The notes under the pieces were generated by a model. The model worked only from the letters and a program-made list of their open reading frames with translations. It made no database searches and was not told the DNA's origin. From Rhodobacterales bacterium (GTDB lineage Bacteria; Pseudomonadota; Alphaproteobacteria; Rhodobacterales; Rhodobacteraceae), in NCBI GenBank assembly GCA_002746935.1, contig PDRW01000027.1, forward strand, positions 24,412 through 88,411: a DNA stretch of 64,000 bases, in the 5' to 3' direction. Numbering within the stretch: position 1 is the stretch's first letter; each line of letters opens with the position of its first letter. The translations under genes and the position numbers were made by a program. This document shows, in pieces, positions 59,495-64,000 of the stretch.

Positions 59495-60176
59495 AGGGCT
59501 GAAGGCCGGTTGGGGCACCTGGGAGCTTGCCGCCGATCTGGCGATTGCGCCGGGCGAGCGGGTGGCGCTGATCGGGCCTTCGGGGGCGGGCAAGTCGACC
59601 TTGCTGGCGCTCATTGCCGGGCATGAGGCGCCGCGGGCGGGCCGGGTGCTCTGGGGCGGCGAAGACCTGACGGACCAGCCACCGCATGCGCGTCCGATCT
59701 CGATGATCTTTCAGGACAACAACCTGTTTCCGCATATGAGCGCGGCGGCGAATGTCGGGCTCGGGCTGCGGCCGGATCTCCGGCTGTCGGCCCGGCAATG
59801 GCAGGCGGTGGAGGGCGCGTTGGCGCGGGTCGGGCTGGAGGGGTTCGGCACGCGCAAGCCCGGGCAGCTTTCCGGCGGGCAGGTGGCGCGGGTGGCGCTG
59901 GCGCGGGTGCTGTTGCAGGAAAAGCCGGTGATGCTGCTCGACGAGCCTTTCGGTGCGCTCGGGCCGGCGCTGCGCGCGGAGATGCTCGATCTGGTCGGCC
60001 AGCTTGCGGGCGAGACCGGGGCGACGCTCATGATCGTGACCCATGAGCCGGAGGACGCGCGGCGGATTGCCGATTCGGTGCTGCTGGTGGCCGATGGCCG
60101 GGCGCATCCGCCGGTGGCCACGGCGGAGATTTTCGACAATCCGCCGCCGGCCTTCACCGCCTATCTTGGTCTCTGA
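59481..60176 (+). CDS. thiQ: Thiamine ABC transporter ATPase
   Basis: A 231-residue ABC ATPase. Walker A GPSGAGKST near residue 32, Q-loop MIFQDNNLFPH, signature LSGGQVARVALARV, Walker B VMLLDEPFGALG, switch His in VTHEPED. It starts 14 bp before the thiP stop. The operon ends at the strong hairpin at 60189. Confidence 0.95.
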   Translation: MLTLEGLKAGWGTWELAADLAIAPGERVALIGPSGAGKSTLLALIAGHEAPRAGRVLWGGEDLTDQPPHARPISMIFQDNNLFPHMSAAANVGLGLRPDLRLSARQWQAVEGALARVGLEGFGTRKPGQLSGGQVARVALARVLLQEKPVMLLDEPFGALGPALRAEMLDLVGQLAGETGATLMIVTHEPEDARRIADSVLLVADGRAHPPVATAEIFDNPPPAFTAYLGL

Positions 60177-60188
60177 TTTCAAAAGCAG

Positions 60189-60214
60189 AAAGGGCGCCCC
60201 GGGAGGCGCCCTTT
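60189..60214. terminator. Bidirectional terminator between thiBPQ and petABC
   Basis: Perfect 10-bp stem AAAGGGCGCC / GGCGCCCTTT around CCGGGA. The outer A/T pairs give T-runs on both strands, so it can end the thi operon (plus) and the pet operon (minus). Confidence 0.88.
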
Positions 60215-60233
60215 CGTTTGCATTGGCATTACG

Positions 60234-61046
60234 TCAGAGGTTGGACTCGCGCCCGCCATGCTTGACCGGATACCACAGCTTCTTGTTGGTGAGATAGAGC
60301 AGCACCGACAGCAGCAGCAGCAACGACACGGCAATGAGGCCGGCCTGCTTGCGCGCCATCATCTTCGGCTCCGCCGCCCACATCAGGAAGGCGGCTACGT
60401 CTTCCGCCATCTGTTCGGCGGTCGCGGGCGTGCCGTCGTCATATTCGACGAGATCGTCTTCGAGCTGCGGCGGCATCGACACCCAGCCGGAGGAGAAGGC
60501 CTTGTTCTCGTAGAGATACTGGCCCGCCACTTCGCTCTCCTCGCCGGTGAAGCCCAGCAGGAAGGCGCGGATGTATTCAGCTCCGCCCATGCCCTTGAAG
60601 ATCTGGTTGAGGCCGAGCCCATAGGGTCCGTGGAAGCCTGCGCGGGCTTTCGCCATCAGCGAAAGGTCGGGCCCCATGCCGTCGCCTGTGACCGCCGGAA
60701 AGAAATCGGCGGGCAGCGCGGGACGGTAATCCTGGAGCTCGGCGTCGAACACCTCATAGGTCTCGGCGGCAAAGCTGCGCACCTCGTCGTCGGTGTAGCC
60801 GGGCCCGCCGGGGTCTGACAGCGTGCGCAGCGGCACGTATTTGAGCCCATGGCAGGCAGAGCAGACCTCGACATAGACCTTCATGCCCCGTTGCAGCTGT
60901 TGCTGGTCGTAGGTGCCGAAGGGGCCTTCGAAGACGAAGGCATGGTCTTCGATGTGACCGTAGTCGCCGCCACCGCCGGAGGCAAGCGCGCCACCGGCCG
61001 AGAGCCCGAGCGCGGTAAGCGCGGTGAGGGTGAGTTTCCTGATCAT
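60234..61046 (-). CDS. petC: Cytochrome c1 of the bc1 complex
   Basis: Haem c subunit that accepts electrons from the Rieske protein and passes them to cytochrome c. The ATG at 61046 gives 270 residues. The signal peptide ends near [10 protein letters not shown]; the haem site is VCSACHGL (about residues 64-71), the axial Met is in GWVSMPPQL, and the C-terminal TM anchor is [18 protein letters not shown]. It is the last gene of petABC. A longer upstream frame is antisense-like and rejected. Confidence 0.95.
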   Translation of the reverse strand: MIRKLTLTALTALGLSAGGALASGGGGDYGHIEDHAFVFEGPFGTYDQQQLQRGMKVYVEVCSACHGLKYVPLRTLSDPGGPGYTDDEVRSFAAETYEVFDAELQDYRPALPADFFPAVTGDGMGPDLSLMAKARAGFHGPYGLGLNQIFKGMGGAEYIRAFLLGFTGEESEVAGQYLYENKAFSSGWVSMPPQLEDDLVEYDDGTPATAEQMAEDVAAFLMWAAEPKMMARKQAGLIAVSLLLLLSVLLYLTNKKLWYPVKHGGRESNL

Positions 61047-61068
61047 TTCCCTGATCCTTTCGCTCTCA

Positions 61069-62394
61069 TCACTCGGCCGCCGAGGCGTTGGCTTCGGGGT
61101 AGTGGTGGTTGAAGTCTTCCTCGATGGTCGCCGGCGGTGTCTTCGCGTTCTCGACCCAGCCGAGCAGCGGCAGGATGACGAAGAAATAGGCGAAGAAGTA
61201 GGTCGAGGCGATGAGCGAGATCGTGGCATAGGGCTCGTCGGTCGACTGGGCGCCAACCCACATGAGCACCATGAAATCGACCGCGAGCAGCCAGAAAAAC
61301 ACCTTGAATATCGGCCGGTAGGCGCCGGACCGGGTTTTCGAGGTGTCGAGCCAGGGGGCAAGCGCGATCGCCACCATCGAACCGAACATCGCCAGCACAC
61401 CGAAGAACTTGGCGCCGATGATGCCGCCGGTGAGGATGCTCACCCACTGGACAACCCAGACCTTGTCGGTAAAGGCCCTGAGGATCGCGTAGAACGGCAG
61501 GTAGTACCATTCGGGCACGATATGGGCGGGTGTCACCAGCGGGTTGGCCTCGGTGTAGTTGTCCGGGTGGCCAAGGTAGTTGGGCATGAAGCCCACCACC
61601 GCGAAAAACGCCACCAGCACCAGCGCCAGCGCGAACAGATCCTTGATCACGAAATAGGGCCAGAACGGCAGGGTGTCGGCCTCCGCCTCCGCCTTCGAAC
61701 CGCGCCGCACCTCAACACCGGTGGGGTTGCTGTTGCCGGTGGAGTGGAAGGCCCAGATATGCAACGCCACCAGGGCGACGAGCACGAAGGGCAGCAGATA
61801 GTGCAGCGAGAAGAAGCGGTTCAGCGCGGCATTGTCCACCGCCGGGCCGCCCAGCAGCCAGGTCTGGATCGATTCACCGACGAAGGGCACGGCGCCGAAC
61901 AGGCCGGTGATCACCGTGGCGCCCCAGAACGACATCTGCCCCCAGGGCAGCACGTAGCCGAGGAAGCCGGTCGCCATCATCGCCAGATAGATCAGCATGC
62001 CGAGGATCCAGGTGATCTCGCGCGGGCTCTTGTAGGAGCCGTAGTAGAGGCCGCGGAAGATGTGGATATAGACCGCGATGAAGAACAGCGAGGCGCCGTT
62101 GGCGTGCACATAGCGGATCATGTGGCCGCCGTTCACGTCGCGCATGATATGTTCGATCGAGGCGAAGGCATGGTCGATATGCGGCGTGTAATGCATCACC
62201 AGGATGATCCCGGTGACGATCTGGATCACCAGCGTGAAGGCCAGCACGATGCCCCAGATCCACCACCAGTTGAGGTTCTTCGGCGTGGGGATCATCAGCG
62301 TGTCATAGGCGAGCGCAACAATGGGGAGACGCTCGTGCAGCCAGTTTTCGAACCGGCCCTTGGGTTCGTAATGGTCGTGCGGAATACCGGACAT
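61069..62394 (-). CDS. petB: Cytochrome b of the bc1 complex
   Basis: Core membrane subunit that oxidises and reduces quinone at Qo and Qi, 441 residues. Haem ligands are in RYVHANGAS and VYIHIFRG (helix B) and in SLHYLLPF and ALHIWAFH (helix D). The Qo-site PEWY motif is [17 protein letters not shown] 62394 follows GGGAGAGAAAG. It sits 22 bp before petC. Confidence 0.97.
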   Translation of the reverse strand: MSGIPHDHYEPKGRFENWLHERLPIVALAYDTLMIPTPKNLNWWWIWGIVLAFTLVIQIVTGIILVMHYTPHIDHAFASIEHIMRDVNGGHMIRYVHANGASLFFIAVYIHIFRGLYYGSYKSPREITWILGMLIYLAMMATGFLGYVLPWGQMSFWGATVITGLFGAVPFVGESIQTWLLGGPAVDNAALNRFFSLHYLLPFVLVALVALHIWAFHSTGNSNPTGVEVRRGSKAEAEADTLPFWPYFVIKDLFALALVLVAFFAVVGFMPNYLGHPDNYTEANPLVTPAHIVPEWYYLPFYAILRAFTDKVWVVQWVSILTGGIIGAKFFGVLAMFGSMVAIALAPWLDTSKTRSGAYRPIFKVFFWLLAVDFMVLMWVGAQSTDEPYATISLIASTYFFAYFFVILPLLGWVENAKTPPATIEEDFNHHYPEANASAAE

Positions 62395-62405
62395 CTTTCT
62401 CTCCC

Positions 62406-62969
62406 TCAGCCGAGCTTGATCGTCGTTTCGTCGACGAATTCGGCGACGGGAACAGGCAGGTTCTCGGGCGCGGGGCCTTTGCGGATCCGCCCGGATCCGT
62501 CGTAGTGTGACCCGTGGCAGGGGCAGTACCAGCCGTGGTATTCGCCGGCACCATTGCCGATCGGCACGCAGCCGAGATGGGTGCAGACCCCCATCATCAC
62601 CAGCCACTTGCCCTCTTCGTCGAGCGAGCGGTTCACGTCCATCGCGTCGGTGCCGGGCTTGTTGGCATTGCGCGATTCCTTGTCGATGGTGAGCTCGTCG
62701 AGGGTGACCGCGCGGGCCTCTTCGATCTCTTCCGCGGTGCGGTACTTGATGAACACCGGCTTGCCGAGCCATTTGACCGTGAGCTGGCTGCCTTCGGCGA
62801 CGTCAGAAATGTCGACCCGGATCGAGGCCAGCGCCATGACGTCGGCGGAAGGGTTCATCTGGTTGACGAGCGGCCAGACGGCGGCGCCCGTCGCCACGGC
62901 GGCGGTGCCACCGGTGGCGTAATACAGGAAATCCCGGCGGGTTCCCTGATGATCGTCTGCATGTGACAC
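62406..62969 (-). CDS. petA: Rieske iron-sulfur protein of the bc1 complex
   Basis: 2Fe-2S subunit that moves between cytochromes b and c1. The GTG start ([10 protein letters not shown]) at 62969 gives 187 residues. A twin-arginine motif (TRRDFLYY) precedes the single TM helix, typical for Tat export of Rieske proteins. Cluster ligands are in CTHLGC and CPCHGSHYD. First gene of petABC; 11 bp before petB. The region upstream to 63235 should contain the promoter. Confidence 0.96.
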   Translation of the reverse strand: MSHADDHQGTRRDFLYYATGGTAAVATGAAVWPLVNQMNPSADVMALASIRVDISDVAEGSQLTVKWLGKPVFIKYRTAEEIEEARAVTLDELTIDKESRNANKPGTDAMDVNRSLDEEGKWLVMMGVCTHLGCVPIGNGAGEYHGWYCPCHGSHYDGSGRIRKGPAPENLPVPVAEFVDETTIKLG

Positions 62970-63235
62970 TGAAATCCACTCCCTTCTTGTCCATTGATTG
63001 ACCGCGGAGGCCCTTTGGGGGGAGGCGGTCAACAGACCCCGGACCGCGGTTGACCGGGGCCCATTTGATTTGAAATCTAGCCCTTCGCATGGAGGCCGTC
63101 CAGCAGGCATTGCCAAATCGACATGCGAATCCTGTGGCGACAGGCTGCATGGGGGCGATGTCGCGGTCTTGTGTGCCGGGCGGGGTGCCGGATGGAGTTC
63201 GGGCGGGGGCCGGGAGGGCGCGGTCAGAAGCGCGG

Positions 63236-63468
63236 TCAGACCGGACGGGTGGCCTGCATCGACTCGCGTTCGGCAAAGACCGCAAACCAGTCGTCGAGCG
63301 CGTCGCGCCCCTTGCGCCACCCCCGGTCGCCATGGCGGAAGTCGAGATAGCCGAGCGCACAGCCGATGGCGATCACCCCGGCGTCGAGCGGCCCGGCCAG
63401 ATGGCTCATCCCGCGCGCACCTTGCGCACGAAGGGCGAGGCGGGATTGCCGAGAAGCTGGTAAGTCAC
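63236..63468 (-). pseudogene. Internally deleted glutathione S-transferase gene
   Basis: A GTG at 63468 begins a GST-type N-terminus ([17 protein letters not shown]), then the frame ends at TGA after 20 codons. Shifted by one frame and immediately adjoining is a typical GST C-terminus ([21 protein letters not shown] ... MQATRPV). An intact gene would have roughly 110-120 more codons between these parts. The junction is at about 63415-63420. The GTG overlaps the stop of the gene upstream, so the remnant sits in its old operon. Confidence 0.7.
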
Positions 63469-63746
63469 GGGTCCACCTTGCGCAACGTGACCCGCGCGAT
63501 GGCGCTGGCGTCAAGCTCCCAGGCCCCGCCATTGCCAAGGCGAAATACCCGTTTCAGCCGTCCGGTGGCGTTGAGCTGCTCCGGCTCGCGGCGCAGGGTC
63601 AGCCCCTCGTCGAGCCGGTCAAGCGCGTCTTCGGCCCATTGGTCGCGGCGGCCGCGCTCGATCCTGCGGGTCGCGGCCCAGGTGGCAAAGGCAAGGGTGC
63701 CGTAGCTCAGGGCGACGGCGGCGACAGGCGCGAGGGGGAGGGGCAT
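63465..63746 (-). CDS. Small membrane-anchored hypothetical protein, 93 residues
   Basis: It starts MPLPLAPVAAVALSYGTLA, a single hydrophobic segment, then a basic region (TRRIERGRRDQWAED) and a small beta-rich part with LRREPEQLNATGRLKRVFRLG. AAGGAG lies 7 nt upstream of the ATG. Its stop overlaps the GTG of the broken GST gene. No family known to me. Confidence 0.65.
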   Translation of the reverse strand: MPLPLAPVAAVALSYGTLAFATWAATRRIERGRRDQWAEDALDRLDEGLTLRREPEQLNATGRLKRVFRLGNGGAWELDASAIARVTLRKVDP

Positions 63747-63797
63747 GTTATTCTCCTTTACATTGCCACCCTAACCGGCGCCGGGCGGGCTGTCCAT

Positions 63798-63839
63798 GTT
63801 CCCTTGCGCGGGTGCCCTTGCGCGGGTTCCCTTGTGTGG
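63798..63839. repeat. Three tandem 14-bp repeats
   Basis: GTTCCCTTGCGCGG, GTGCCCTTGCGCGG and GTTCCCTTGTGTGG follow one another directly in the short gap between mtaB and the small membrane-protein gene. The last unit has drifted (GTGT for GCGC). Confidence 0.75.
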
Positions 63840-63848
63840 GCCCCGCTC

Positions 63849-64000
63849 TCAGATCGCGCGGCCGGTCAGTTTGCCCTGCACGCGGCCGGTGATCCGGGCG
63901 CGGACGATGGCGCCTTCCGGCTGGTCGCAATCGAACACCACCTCGGTGAACTGCTCGGTGCGGCCCATGCGGGGGTTTTCCATCAACACCTTGTGGAGCC
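63849..64000 (-). CDS. mtaB: tRNA t6A37 methylthiotransferase, C-terminal end only
   Basis: The last 50 codons of a gene that runs out of the window. The visible end (VLMENPRMGRTEQF, EVVFDCDQPEGAIVRARITG) matches the C-terminal TRAM-type RNA-binding domain of MtaB, the radical-SAM enzyme that converts t6A to ms2t6A in tRNA. The FeS and radical-SAM domains lie outside the window, so MiaB-like paralogues remain possible. Confidence 0.75.
   Translation of the reverse strand, partial: LHKVLMENPRMGRTEQFTEVVFDCDQPEGAIVRARITGRVQGKLTGRAI

Noticed and set aside
62970-63235. Possible FNR site upstream of petA (TTGATTTGAAATC near 63065)
   Set aside because: The right half does not match ATCAA, so the palindrome is not an FNR box.

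Overview
The window is high-GC DNA from an alphaproteobacterium, almost certainly a member of the Rhodobacteraceae. The evidence is a sitABCD metal importer, a CcrM GANTC methylase next to rnhB, a petP-petR regulator pair, a petABC cytochrome bc1 operon, a gltD/gltB locus split by a secreted-protein gene, an xseB-ispA-dxs operon, and very frequent ATGA/GTGA start-stop overlaps. The genus cannot be fixed from sequence alone. I found no rRNA, CRISPR array, prophage or insertion sequence. One tRNA gene is present. Both window ends cut through genes (sitA on the left, mtaB on the right).

Layout, left half. 1-3.4 kb: sitABCD manganese/iron ABC importer. 3.5-5.6 kb: a palindromic repeat element, a hemP-type gene with a partner, and an ArsR regulator with a Cys-containing conserved hypothetical. 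6.1-8.3 kb: small exported or membrane proteins, including a two-TM protein with a C-terminal OmpR-type DNA-binding domain. 8.5-10.4 kb: rnhB and ccrM, with GANTC sites and a DnaA box between them. 10.4-16.2 kb: alkB-type hydroxylase, mutY, dciA, a dsbA-like gene, lpxK and a divergent waaA-like gene. 16.3-19.1 kb: copper chaperone and CopA ATPase. 19.4-26.3 kb: a catabolic cluster of TRAP transporter, MTHFR-like protein, aldolase-like protein, PfkB kinase and LacI regulator. 27-31.8 kb: a two-gene surface-glycan locus whose products are each two-enzyme fusions (glycosyltransferase GT4-GT2, and sulfotransferase-TPR-sulfotransferase).

Layout, right half. 32-33.6 kb: hpf, ptsN and tRNA-Leu(CAG). 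33.7-45.6 kb: an NDUFA9-like oxidoreductase, uppP, gltD, a secreted protein, gltB, mtgA, a GST and queG. 45.7-51.4 kb: ilvE, petP, petR, xseB, ispA, dxs and a tiny exported protein. 51.4-56.8 kb: an SDR, amn, an HU gene, a second copy of the repeat element, an AEC carrier and aroC. 56.8-60.2 kb: TPP riboswitch with thiBPQ. 60.2-63 kb: petABC. 63.2-64 kb: a broken GST gene, a small membrane protein and the end of mtaB.

Most genes are core housekeeping genes. The parts most likely to hold undescribed biology are the TRAP/MTHFR-like/aldolase-like/PfkB cluster, the fused glycosyltransferase and sulfotransferase pair, the membrane protein with a C-terminal winged helix, and the roughly 100-bp repeat found twice, each time between convergent genes. 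All functional calls rest on reading motifs and context by eye; no database search was run.
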